Shown here: positions 1-5,920 of the stretch, piece after piece | How the letters are laid out: each line of letters starts with the position of its first letter | Position numbering within the stretch: the first letter of the stretch is position 1 | NCBI GenBank assembly: GCA_030616435.1 | Contig: JAUWXI010000013.1 | Coordinates: forward strand, 1 to 9,841 | Source of the DNA: Candidatus Parcubacteria bacterium | GTDB taxonomy: Bacteria > Patescibacteriota > Minisyncoccia > Minisyncoccales > JAUWXI01 | Length of the DNA stretch: 9,841 nucleotides | Direction of reading: 5' to 3' | The notes under the pieces: model-generated | Told to the model about the DNA's origin: nothing | What the model saw: the letters and a program-made list of their open reading frames with translations, nothing else | Database searches by the model: none | Made by a program: the position numbers and the translations under genes

Positions 1-51
1 ATCCTCAAAAATCTGGCTCATTCCAATTTTTTTTCCTAAAATGAATTTCAT
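1..51 (-). CDS. rplC: 50S ribosomal protein L3 (uL3), N-terminal fragment cut by window edge
   Basis: Reading the minus strand from the ATG at 51 gives 17 codons, MKFILGKKIGMSQIFED, before the window ends. This is the conserved start of bacterial uL3 (a G-[RK]-K-[IL]-G-M-[ST]-Q-[IV]-F core), the early-assembling 23S rRNA-binding protein near the peptidyl-transferase centre. rplC normally follows rpsJ in the S10 operon, and rpsJ lies just upstream on the same strand, which supports the call. The fragment is too short to be found by length alone. Unusually, 214 nt separate it from rpsJ, and this gap contains an intrinsic-terminator hairpin (79-102), so rplC probably starts a transcription unit of its own or is attenuated. 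A TATTAT element lies five bases before the ATG. Confidence 0.9.
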   Translation of the reverse strand, partial: MKFILGKKIGMSQIFED

Positions 52-52
52 G

Positions 53-71
53 ATAGATAATACTAATCTAT
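53..71 (-). promoter_or_regulatory. Putative rplC promoter -10 / start-adjacent hairpin
   Basis: On the minus strand a TATTAT hexamer (62-57, 5/6 match to TATAAT) sits five bases before the rplC ATG, which would give a leaderless or nearly leaderless mRNA. No good -35 is visible at the normal spacing, because that position falls in the terminator stem. The same bases form a 6-bp inverted repeat (ATAGAT at 71-66, ATCTAT at 58-53) that would put a hairpin directly in front of the start codon in any read-through transcript. Confidence 0.35.
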
Positions 72-78
72 GAATGGA

Positions 79-102
79 AAAACTGGGCTAGTGCCCAGTT
101 TT
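79..102 (-). terminator. Intrinsic terminator between rpsJ and rplC
   Basis: The arms AAAACTGGGC (79-88) and GCCCAGTTTT (93-102) form a perfect 10-bp stem with a 4-base loop. On the minus strand the 3' arm runs into five T residues, the layout of a Rho-independent terminator; on the plus strand the T-run is interrupted. It lies 163 nt after the rpsJ stop and 27 nt before the rplC ATG. It could be the end of the str operon or an attenuator for the S10 operon. Confidence 0.75.
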
Positions 103-265
103 CTGGAGACTAGTCTAATATGTTTTAAACTTAAATTTTTATGAAACGATTTCCCAAAGAAAGTTTTATGTCCATTGATAACAAATTTTTAGGTAAAGTA
201 TAAATTTGAACTATCCCGGGCATTCGGACTTCGTGAGTCAAAGATGAACAAGCGTTATTCAAATA
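103..265 (-). promoter_or_regulatory. rpsJ-rplC spacer, possible structured leader
   Basis: These 163 nt contain no convincing gene. On the minus strand TTTGACT (242-236) can pair with AGTTCAAA (212-205), 7 bp with one bulged base, enclosing a GC-rich stretch that includes CCCGGG (215-220). A TATACT hexamer (202-197) is a possible -10 without a clear -35. The structured part ahead of a terminator hairpin is compatible with a ribosomal-protein leader or attenuator for the S10 operon, but I recognise no known leader family. Confidence 0.3.
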
Positions 266-598
266 TTACATTTTTATTTCAATATCAACACCAGCTGGCA
301 AGTTTATATTCATTAAGGCTTCGATCAACTTCTGGGTCGGATTTAAAATATCTATCAGTCTTTTGTGAATTCTTGTCTCAAACTGTTCCCTTGAATCCTC
401 GTGAATAAAAGGGGATCTTTTTACAGTATATTTGTGAATTTCAGTGGGTAGAGGAACGGGACCTAAAATTTCAACACCATGTCTAAAGGCAGTCTCTACA
501 ATCTGCTTGGCGCATTTATCCAGGACTTTATGATCGTAGGCCTTTAGCCTTGCTCGAAGTCTTGATTTAACAGGCTTTTCTTCTTTTTTTTTTGCCAT
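266..598 (-). CDS. rpsJ: 30S ribosomal protein S10 (uS10)
   Basis: A 110-aa protein with the hallmarks of uS10: an early RARLKAYDH segment, GPVPLPT (about residues 46-52) in the long loop that reaches into the 30S head, SPFIHEDSREQFE (about 62-74) and a C-terminal INLPAGVDIEI strand. In other bacteria S10 also partners NusB in antitermination. The ATG lies four bases after the tuf stop, so the gene is almost certainly co-transcribed with tuf and translationally coupled; a GTAGGG stretch just upstream is a weak ribosome-binding candidate. The start is followed by Ala and three Lys codons forming an uninterrupted run of ten A's, a potential polymerase-slippage or sequencing-error site. It is slightly longer than the roughly 102 residues usual in bacteria because of this basic N-terminal extension. 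It ends the str operon here instead of heading the S10 operon. Confidence 0.97.
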   Translation of the reverse strand: MAKKKEEKPVKSRLRARLKAYDHKVLDKCAKQIVETAFRHGVEILGPVPLPTEIHKYTVKRSPFIHEDSREQFETRIHKRLIDILNPTQKLIEALMNINLPAGVDIEIKM

Positions 599-602
599 TA
601 CC

Positions 603-1799
603 CTACTTAATAATCTTCGTCACAACCCCGGCTCCAACAGTCTTTCCACCTTCTCTAATAGCAAAGTTTTGCTTTTCTTCTAAAGCTATTTGAGCAATAA
701 GTTTTATCTTTAGATTTACGGTATCCCCGGGCATTACCATTTCTGTTCCTTCAGGAAGAGTAACTTCTCCTGTCACATCGGTTGTCCTGAAATAAAACTG
801 GGGTTTGTAACCAGCGAAGAAAGGAGTGTGACGTCCTCCCTCCTCTTTGCTTAAAACATAAATCTTACCTTCAAATTCTGCGTGAGGAGTAATAGAGCCT
901 GGTTTCGCCAAAACCTGTCCTCTTTGAATCTCCTCCTTTTTAATCCCTCTGAGTAAAACTCCAACGTTATCTCCCGCTCTTCCCTCTTTTAAGATTTTCC
1001 TAAACATCTCAATGCTCACAGCCACGGTTTTGATTGTGGGTTTTAAGCCAATTAGTTCCACTTCATCTCCAGCATGGACAATACCCCGCTCAATTCTGCC
1101 TGTAGGAACTGTTCCACGCCCTGCAATTGAGAAGACATCCTCAATGGCCATTAAAAAGGGCTTGTCGATTTCTCTTTTTGGCTCAGGAATATACTCATCA
1201 ACTGCTTTTATCAACTCCAAAATTGGTTTAGCTTCTTCGTCATCAAGAGATTTAATATCTAAGGCTTTTAGAGCAGAACCTCTGATGATTGGGGTTTTAT
1301 CCCCGGGAAAACCATATTTTTTCAAAAGCTCTCTTATTTCCTCTTCAACCAAATCTATCATTTCAGGGTCTTCTATCATGTCGGTCTTGTTCAGAAAAAC
1401 AACAAGAGAAGGAAGACCTACCTGGCGAGCTAACAAAACATGCTCCCTGGTCTGAGGCATTGGGCCATCAGGTGCGGAAACAACAAGAATGGCTCCATCC
1501 ATCTGAGCAGCTCCTGTAATCATGTTTTTAATATAGTCAGCATGACCGGGACAATCAATTAAAGCATAGTGTCTCTTTGCTGTCTCAAATTCCAAGTGAG
1601 AAATCGAGATTGTTAAACCTCTCTCCTTCTCCTCGGGAGCTGAGTCTATGTCTTCCACTGTTTTCTCATCAGCCCTCAATCCTTGAAGTTTTGAAAGCTT
1701 CAAGATAGCAGCAGAAAGGGTGGTTTTTCCATGATCAACATGGCCTATCGTTCCCACATTTATGTGGGGTTTTTCTCTCTTAAATTCTTCTTTTGGCAT
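603..1799 (-). CDS. tuf: Elongation factor Tu
   Basis: A 398-aa translational GTPase that brings aminoacyl-tRNA to the ribosomal A site. The GTP-binding motifs are present in order: GHVDHGKTT (residues 19-27, P-loop), ERGLTI (59-64, switch I with the conserved Thr), DCPGHADYIKNM (82-93, with catalytic His86), NKTD (137-140, guanine recognition, Thr where E. coli has Cys) and GSALKAL (G5). The beta-barrel domains II and III follow, ending in GGKTVGAGVVTKI. The length matches the family norm. The start is fixed by alignment of the MPKEEFKREKPHINVGTIGH region with other EF-Tu. It is fourth in rpsL-rpsG-fusA-tuf-rpsJ, 83 nt after fusA and 4 nt before rpsJ. The 83-nt gap carries its own promoter-like element, so tuf-rpsJ may be expressed above the level of the rest of the operon. 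Confidence 0.98.
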   Translation of the reverse strand: MPKEEFKREKPHINVGTIGHVDHGKTTLSAAILKLSKLQGLRADEKTVEDIDSAPEEKERGLTISISHLEFETAKRHYALIDCPGHADYIKNMITGAAQMDGAILVVSAPDGPMPQTREHVLLARQVGLPSLVVFLNKTDMIEDPEMIDLVEEEIRELLKKYGFPGDKTPIIRGSALKALDIKSLDDEEAKPILELIKAVDEYIPEPKREIDKPFLMAIEDVFSIAGRGTVPTGRIERGIVHAGDEVELIGLKPTIKTVAVSIEMFRKILKEGRAGDNVGVLLRGIKKEEIQRGQVLAKPGSITPHAEFEGKIYVLSKEEGGRHTPFFAGYKPQFYFRTTDVTGEVTLPEGTEMVMPGDTVNLKIKLIAQIALEEKQNFAIREGGKTVGAGVVTKIIK

Positions 1800-1808
1800 A
1801 GTAGTTTT

Positions 1809-1837
1809 ATCTTATTATTTTTTTTAATTTAAGTCAA
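1809..1837 (-). promoter_or_regulatory. Putative internal promoter for tuf-rpsJ
   Basis: On the minus strand TTGACT (1837-1832, 5/6 match to the sigma70 -35) is followed by a 17-base spacer and TAAGAT (1814-1809, 4/6 match to -10). Only nine bases separate the -10 from the tuf ATG at 1799, so the predicted start leaves a leader of about 2-3 nt. The whole fusA-tuf gap is very AT-rich, with long A-runs on this strand upstream of the -35 that resemble an UP element. No Shine-Dalgarno motif precedes tuf. Confidence 0.5.
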
Positions 1838-1882
1838 CCTTTATTTTTTTATTTTGTTCTTATATTTTGTTTCTATTTTCTT

Positions 1883-3967
1883 TTATTTCCTCTTTCCCTC
1901 AATAATTTCTTGGGCAATACTTTCCGAGACTTTTCTGTATTCTTTAAATTCCATTGTAAATGTTCCTCTTCCTTCTGTTAAAGACCTTAAATTAGTAACG
2001 TAACCAAACATCTCAGCCAAGGGAACTTCAGCTTCAATCACTTTTAGATTCAATCTATCTTTTGTCTCTCGAACGTTTCCCCTTCTTGCATTCAAATCTC
2101 CTATTACATCCCCAAAGAATTTCTTTGGTACAATTACCTCAAGCCTCATCACAGGCTCCAAAAGTACAGGTTCAGCCCCCTTTGCTGCCTTCTGGAGGGC
2201 GGCAGAACCTGCTATTTCAAAAGCTAATTTTGAGGAGTCAACCTCATGGAAAGAACCATTAAACAGAGTTACCTTCAAATCAACCACAGGAAAGCCTGCT
2301 ATTATCCCTTTCTCCATAGCTCCTTTAACACCCCTTTCCACTGAAGGGATGAATTCCTCCGGAATCACTCCTCCTTTAATCTTTTTTACAAATTCAAATC
2401 CTTCTCCTCTTTTTTTAGGTTCAATCTTTAAGAAAACATGGCCATACTGGCCTCTTCCGCCTGACTGCTTAATGTACTTTCCTTCAGCCTCCATTATTCT
2501 TAAAATTGTCTCTTTATAGGCTACCTGGGGTTTTCCAATAGAAGCTCCAACCCTGAACTCTCTCTTTAATCTATCAGTTAAGATTTCCAAATGCAACTCC
2601 CCCATTCCAGAAATTATCGTTTCCCCTGTCTCAGAATCAGTTTTTATCTTAAAGGTGGGGTCTTCTTCAGCTAATTTCTGTAAAGCCAAGCTCATTTTCT
2701 CCTGATCGAGCTTGGTCTTTGGTTCAATCCTAACTGAAATTACGGGCTCTGGAAATCCAATCTTTTCAAGAACAATAGGGTTGGATAAATCACAAAGCGT
2801 ATGACCTGTTGAAGTGGATTTGAGACCTACCGTAGCTGCGATGTCTCCTGTAAAGACCTTTTCAGTTTCTTTCCTTTCATCGGCATGCATCCTCAAAATC
2901 CTCCCTATCCTCTCTTTCTCACCTGTCGTTGAGTTTAACACATAAGAGCCTCTTGTCAAGATTCCAGAGTAGACCCTGAAATAAGACAAGGTGCCAGCAT
3001 AAGGATCAGAAGCAATTTTGAAAACCAAGGCTGCAAAAGGTTCAACATCAGACGGCTTTCTCTCACTTTCCTTCCCCGTCTTAGAGTCTATTCCTTTTAC
3101 AGGAGGAAGATCTAAGGGATTAGGGAAATAATAACAAATGGCATCAAGTAAAGGCTGAATCCCTTTGTTCCTTAAAGCAGCCCCACATAAAACAGGAATT
3201 AATTTGTAATCTAAAACTGCCTTTCTCAAAGCCTTTCTTAATTCCTCAATAGAAATTTCCTCTTTTTTCAAGTATTTTTCTAAAAGTTTTTCATCTTCTG
3301 CAACTATTTTTTCTATCATTTTTCCCCTCCATTCTTTAGCTTTCTTTACTAAATTTTCTGGAATTTCTTTTTCAATCACGCTCTGCCCCCAGTCACCTTC
3401 AAAATATAAGGCTTTCATTTTAAAGAGATCAATAACCCCTTCAAAATTTTCTTCCTTTCCTATAGGTAGTTCTAGGGCCACAATATTAAGAGAAAGCTTT
3501 TCCCGAATTGAATCTAAACTCCCCTCAAAAGAAGCTCCTGTCTTATCCATCTTATTGATAAAACAAATCCTTGGAACAGAAAATAGGTCTGCTTGGCGCC
3601 AGACTGTTTCTGACTGAGGTTCAACTCCAGCTACTCCATCAAAAACAACCACAACCCCATCCAACACCCTTAAAGATCTCTGAACTTCAGCTGTAAAGTC
3701 AATGTGACCTGGGGTATCAATGATATTTATCCGGTATTCTTCATCTTTTGGACGCCAGGAGCAAGTTGTGGCAGCTGCAGTAATGGTAATTCCTCGCTCC
3801 CTTTCCTGAGCCATCCAGTCCATTATTGCTTCCCCGTTATGAACTTCTCCTATCTTATGAGAAATTCCAGTGTAAAAAAGAACCCGTTCAGTAACGGTTG
3901 TCTTCCCAGCATCAATGTGAGCAATGATCCCTATATTACGAACTCTGTCTAAAGGATATCTGGACAT
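1883..3967 (-). CDS. fusA: Elongation factor G
   Basis: A 694-aa translational GTPase driving tRNA-mRNA translocation and, with RRF, ribosome recycling. The G domain shows AHIDAGKTT (residues 16-24), ERGITITAAATTC (switch I), DTPGHIDF and NKMDKTGA, followed by the G' insert. Domain II, domain III (SGMGELHLEILTDRL), domain IV (SGGRGQYGHVFLKIEP, then the AGFPVVDLKVTLFNGSFHEVDS loop) and domain V (PKKFFGDVIGDLNARRG, MFGYVTNLRSLTEGRGTFTMEF) are all present, so the protein is full length and of the canonical EF-G1 type, not LepA, TetM or EF-G2. The ATG begins nine bases after the rpsG stop with no visible Shine-Dalgarno, which implies translational coupling within the str operon. No frameshift or lost motif is seen. 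Confidence 0.98.
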   Translation of the reverse strand: MSRYPLDRVRNIGIIAHIDAGKTTVTERVLFYTGISHKIGEVHNGEAIMDWMAQERERGITITAAATTCSWRPKDEEYRINIIDTPGHIDFTAEVQRSLRVLDGVVVVFDGVAGVEPQSETVWRQADLFSVPRICFINKMDKTGASFEGSLDSIREKLSLNIVALELPIGKEENFEGVIDLFKMKALYFEGDWGQSVIEKEIPENLVKKAKEWRGKMIEKIVAEDEKLLEKYLKKEEISIEELRKALRKAVLDYKLIPVLCGAALRNKGIQPLLDAICYYFPNPLDLPPVKGIDSKTGKESERKPSDVEPFAALVFKIASDPYAGTLSYFRVYSGILTRGSYVLNSTTGEKERIGRILRMHADERKETEKVFTGDIAATVGLKSTSTGHTLCDLSNPIVLEKIGFPEPVISVRIEPKTKLDQEKMSLALQKLAEEDPTFKIKTDSETGETIISGMGELHLEILTDRLKREFRVGASIGKPQVAYKETILRIMEAEGKYIKQSGGRGQYGHVFLKIEPKKRGEGFEFVKKIKGGVIPEEFIPSVERGVKGAMEKGIIAGFPVVDLKVTLFNGSFHEVDSSKLAFEIAGSAALQKAAKGAEPVLLEPVMRLEVIVPKKFFGDVIGDLNARRGNVRETKDRLNLKVIEAEVPLAEMFGYVTNLRSLTEGRGTFTMEFKEYRKVSESIAQEIIEGKRK

Positions 3968-3976
3968 ATATGTAAT

Positions 3977-4447
3977 TTACCAAGCAAAATGGGCGAAAGC
4001 TCTGTTGGCCTCTGCCATTCTATGAATATCTCTCTTTTTCTTCACAGCTGCTCCTTTGTTTTCTGCAGCATCCATTAATTCCCCAGCTAACTTTTCTTTC
4101 ATGGGTCTACCTTTTTTTGACTTAGCAGCCGTAATAATCCAACGCATAGCCAGGCTCTCTTTTCTTACTGGCCTCACTTGAATTGGAACCTGATAAGTTG
4201 CTCCTCCGACTCTCCTTGGCCTCACCTCCATAAGAGGACCCACATTTTGTAAAGCCAAACTAAAAATCTTAAGAGGATCCTTTTTCGTCTCCTTCTTGAT
4301 AATACCAAAAGCCTCGTAAAGAATCCTTCTAGCCAATTCCTTTTTCCCCTTCCTCATTATATGATTAATAAACTTTGAAACCTGTAAATCTTGATAAAGG
4401 GGGTCAGGTTTTATCTTTTGCCATTTTTTCTTTTTTTTCTTTGCCAT
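3977..4447 (-). CDS. rpsG: 30S ribosomal protein S7 (uS7)
   Basis: A 156-aa primary-assembly protein that nucleates the 30S head on the 3' major domain of 16S rRNA. Family signatures are PDPLYQDLQVSKFINHIMRKGKK near the N-terminus, NVGPLMEVRPRRVGGATYQVP (about 68-88) and RWIITAAK followed by the C-terminal helix ending NRAFAHFAW. The length equals that of typical bacterial uS7. The N-terminus is MAKKKKKKW, encoded by an A-rich tract with an A8 run, a possible slippage point. It follows rpsL by 55 nt and precedes fusA by 9 nt. In E. coli S7 represses the operon at the rpsL-rpsG gap; here that gap shows only a short GGTTAACC palindrome (4452-4459) and no obvious S7 target, whereas structure is found upstream of rpsL instead. 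Confidence 0.98.
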   Translation of the reverse strand: MAKKKKKKWQKIKPDPLYQDLQVSKFINHIMRKGKKELARRILYEAFGIIKKETKKDPLKIFSLALQNVGPLMEVRPRRVGGATYQVPIQVRPVRKESLAMRWIITAAKSKKGRPMKEKLAGELMDAAENKGAAVKKKRDIHRMAEANRAFAHFAW

Positions 4448-4502
4448 ACTGGGTTAACCTAAAATTAAAAGTGAAATTAACAAATTTTCCTGTTTGCTGT
4501 TT

Positions 4503-4913
4503 TTACTCTGCCTTCTTTGTTCCATATTTTGACCTTTGTCTTTTTCTGCCTTCAACCCCTGTAGTATCAAGTGTTCCCCTCACTATATGATACCTGATAC
4601 CCGGTACATCTCTTACTCTTCCCCCTCTTACAAGAACAATAGAGTGCTCTTGAAGCTCATGACCTTCCCCTGGAATATAGGCTGTAATTTCCTTCCCGTT
4701 AGAAAGTCTAACTCTTGCTACTTTTCTTAAAGCAGAGTTTGGTTTCTTGGGCGAAACAGTAAAGACTTTTAAACAAACTCCTCTTTTGAAAGAAGAAGAA
4801 TAAAGGCTTTTACGATTCTTCAATCTATTGAAACCAAACTTCAAAGCCGGCCTTTTAGTTCTCTTTTTAGACTTCTTTCTTCTTTTTTTGATTAATTGGT
4901 GAATAGTAGGCAT
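4503..4913 (-). CDS. rpsL: 30S ribosomal protein S12 (uS12)
   Basis: A 136-aa decoding-centre protein that monitors codon-anticodon pairing. It carries KRGVC (43-47), SPKKPNSALRKVARVRL (54-70), PGEGHELQEHS (81-91), RGGRVRDVPGIRYHIVRG (96-113) and the C-terminal RSKYGTKK. The length and the insert between PAL and KRGVC resemble the longer S12 of Bacillus, not the roughly 124-aa E. coli form. Two points stand out. The usual PQ before KRGVC is SF. Residue 101 is Arg where E. coli has Lys87, immediately before the Asp that RimO methylthiolates elsewhere (here Asp102). Lys56 and Lys57, equivalent to E. coli Lys42 and Lys43, are kept. It is the first gene of the str operon, behind a promoter-like element and a structured 67-nt leader. 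No Shine-Dalgarno is visible; the bases before the ATG are A-rich. Confidence 0.98.
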   Translation of the reverse strand: MPTIHQLIKKRRKKSKKRTKRPALKFGFNRLKNRKSLYSSSFKRGVCLKVFTVSPKKPNSALRKVARVRLSNGKEITAYIPGEGHELQEHSIVLVRGGRVRDVPGIRYHIVRGTLDTTGVEGRKRQRSKYGTKKAE

Positions 4914-4941
4914 GATTGTTTTGTTTTTTTCTCTTTTGCAG

Positions 4942-4980
4942 GCTTACTCAGAATCAAAAATGAGTAAGCGGAATGCTTAC
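4942..4980 (-). promoter_or_regulatory. rpsL leader with two mutually exclusive hairpins
   Basis: Three complementary segments lie in a row on the minus strand. GTAAGC (4980-4975) can pair with GCTTAC (4969-4964) across a 5-base loop. The same middle segment, extended to GCTTACTCA (4969-4961), can instead pair perfectly over 9 bp with TGAGTAAGC (4950-4942) across a 10-base loop. The two folds cannot coexist. No T-run follows the second hairpin, so it is not a classical terminator. The element begins at the predicted transcription start and ends 28 nt before the rpsL ATG. It may be an autoregulatory target, a 5' stabilising hairpin or a switch; which one cannot be told from the sequence. Confidence 0.6.
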
Positions 4981-4986
4981 AGGTTA

Positions 4987-5015
4987 AACTTAACAAATAA
5001 ATTTTAAAATGTCAA
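4987..5015 (-). promoter_or_regulatory. Putative str-operon promoter
   Basis: On the minus strand a perfect -35 hexamer TTGACA (5015-5010) is followed by a 17-base AT-rich spacer and TAAGTT (4992-4987), a weak -10 with 3/6 match. It lies directly after the stop codon of the upstream membrane-protease gene. Predicted initiation near 4980 would start the RNA at the first base of the rpsL leader hairpins. The TAAG-type -10 with N17 is shared with the tuf promoter. Confidence 0.5.
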
Positions 5016-5019
5016 TAAC

Positions 5020-5634
5020 TTAAAACAATATGAAAGCCTGGCCTGTGATTAGCTGATACAGAAAAGAAATTAAGGGATCAAGTAGATTAATGCCAAAGAA
5101 TAGAAACAAGAGTAAGAGTAAGGTTCCATACTGACGTAAAAACTTTTTTACTTGATAAGCCCTTTCTGGTAAAAGGTTAAAAAGAATATGGGAGCCATCT
5201 AAAGGAGGAATGGGAATTAAATTAAATATTGCCAATAAAAGATTATAACCAATAATAAGGCTAAAAAGGGGCAAAAGTGCAGAAAGTAAGGGAAAAAATC
5301 TGACCAAACTTCCAAAAAATAAGGCAATGAAAAAATTTGCACCAGGACCAGCAATAGCTACCTTTATATTGTCCCATTTTGGGTTCTTAAAGTTATAAGG
5401 GTTTATAGGAACAGGCTTTGCCCAACCAATTATAAATGGACTTCTTATAATAACCAGAAACAAGGGTAAGATAATTGAACCAAAAGGATCTAAATGCTTT
5501 ACTGGATTTAAAGTCAGTCTGCCAGCATACTTTGCTGTAGGGTCACCCAGATAATAAGCTACTTGTCCATGAGAGACCTCATGAATTGCTATTGAAAAAA
5601 GAAGAATAATTAGAGAAAAAATGATAATTAGCAT
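5020..5634 (-). CDS. Site-2 protease family (peptidase M50) membrane protein
   Basis: A 204-aa, very hydrophobic protein of the small M50B / YwhC-like group. The first membrane segment (about residues 2-17) leads straight into the zinc motif HEVSH (18-22). It is followed by the family blocks DPTAKYAGRLTLNPVKHLDP (31-50), a second hydrophobic stretch (about 52-70), GWAKPVPINP and AIAGPGANF (93-101). A later segment contains NLIPIPPLDG (138-147), whose Asp supplies the third zinc ligand in this family. A final hydrophobic stretch spans about 171-195. All catalytic elements are present, so it is probably an active intramembrane protease; the substrate is unknown. It lacks a PDZ or CBS domain, unlike RseP. 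Its start lies seven bases after a consensus TATAAT, giving a predicted leaderless mRNA. rpsL follows 106 nt downstream on the same strand with its own promoter; no terminator intervenes, so read-through into the str operon is possible. Confidence 0.92.
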   Translation of the reverse strand: MLIIIFSLIILLFSIAIHEVSHGQVAYYLGDPTAKYAGRLTLNPVKHLDPFGSIILPLFLVIIRSPFIIGWAKPVPINPYNFKNPKWDNIKVAIAGPGANFFIALFFGSLVRFFPLLSALLPLFSLIIGYNLLLAIFNLIPIPPLDGSHILFNLLPERAYQVKKFLRQYGTLLLLLFLFFGINLLDPLISFLYQLITGQAFILF

Positions 5635-5641
5635 ATAACCA

Positions 5642-5670
5642 ATTATACATCATCTGCTCCCCCTTCTCAA
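5642..5670 (-). promoter_or_regulatory. Strong sigma70-type promoter of the M50 gene (leaderless)
   Basis: On the minus strand TTGAGA (5670-5665, 5/6) is followed by a 17-base spacer and a perfect TATAAT (5647-5642). The ATG at 5634 begins eight bases after the last base of the -10, which is where transcription would start. The mRNA is therefore predicted to begin at or within a base or two of the start codon. This is the clearest leaderless promoter in the window. Confidence 0.7.
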
Positions 5671-5692
5671 TTACCCTCTTTTTTGATAAAAT
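5664..5692 (+). promoter_or_regulatory. Extended -10 promoter of rpmB-tRNA-Pro (leaderless)
   Basis: TGATAAAAT (5684-5692) is an extended -10 (TGn plus TAAAAT, 5/6). With a 17-base spacer from TAAAAT, the -35 position holds TTCTCA (5664-5669, 4/6). The rpmB ATG at 5699 lies seven bases past the -10, the expected transcription start, so the transcript should be leaderless. The -35 overlaps that of the divergent M50 promoter almost base for base, so the two promoters may compete for polymerase. Confidence 0.6.
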
Positions 5693-5698
5693 AATAAT

Positions 5699-5920
5699 AT
5701 GCCAAGACAATGCATCATTTGTGGTAAAAAAGGAAGATTGGTCTGGAGACTAAAAAAACTCTACTCAAGATATAATCCGACAGTAAAGAGAAGGCAAAAA
5801 GTAAATTTGCAGCAAGTTAGGATTCCCAAAGATATAAAAAAAGAACCTTTCAGAAAGTTTGCTGGAAAGCGGATTTTAATGTGCACAAAATGTAGAAAAA
5901 CGATATTGAAGAGAAAGTAA
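5699..5920 (+). CDS. rpmB: 50S ribosomal protein L28 (bL28), zinc-binding type
   Basis: A 73-aa basic protein with the bL28 layout: an N-terminal CIICGKKG, a central RYNPTVKRRQKVNLQQVRIP segment matching the conserved R-T/N-x-R-R-x-x-x-N-L-Q core, and a C-terminal MCTKCRKTI. Cysteines 5, 8, 62 and 65 form two CxxC pairs, so this is the zinc-ribbon (C+) form of L28, not the zinc-free paralogue made by some bacteria under zinc limitation. It binds 23S rRNA near the E-site side of the 50S subunit. The stop codon ends at 5920 and the tRNA begins at 5921, so both are read from one RNA. The start is supported by the MPRQC-type N-terminus, typical of the family, and by the promoter placed immediately ahead of it. 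Confidence 0.96.
   Translation: MPRQCIICGKKGRLVWRLKKLYSRYNPTVKRRQKVNLQQVRIPKDIKKEPFRKFAGKRILMCTKCRKTILKRK

Noticed and set aside
141..203. A 20-codon plus-strand frame beginning MKRFPKESF
   Set aside because: It has no ribosome-binding site, no recognised family and lies in the rpsJ-rplC spacer opposite to the local direction of transcription; frames this short are expected by chance.
1012..1455. Plus-strand open frames opposite tuf, fusA, rpsG, ald and the MBL gene
   Set aside because: They are antisense shadows of strongly conserved genes, with no family features and no promoter or RBS.
4448..4502. S7-binding regulatory element in the rpsL-rpsG gap
   Set aside because: Only a short GGTTAACC palindrome is present; the gap is 55 nt, AT-rich and lacks an S7-target-like structure.
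4942..4969. The 9-bp hairpin before rpsL as an intrinsic terminator of the M50 gene
   Set aside because: No T-run follows on either strand and the core is not GC-rich; a regulatory leader fits better.
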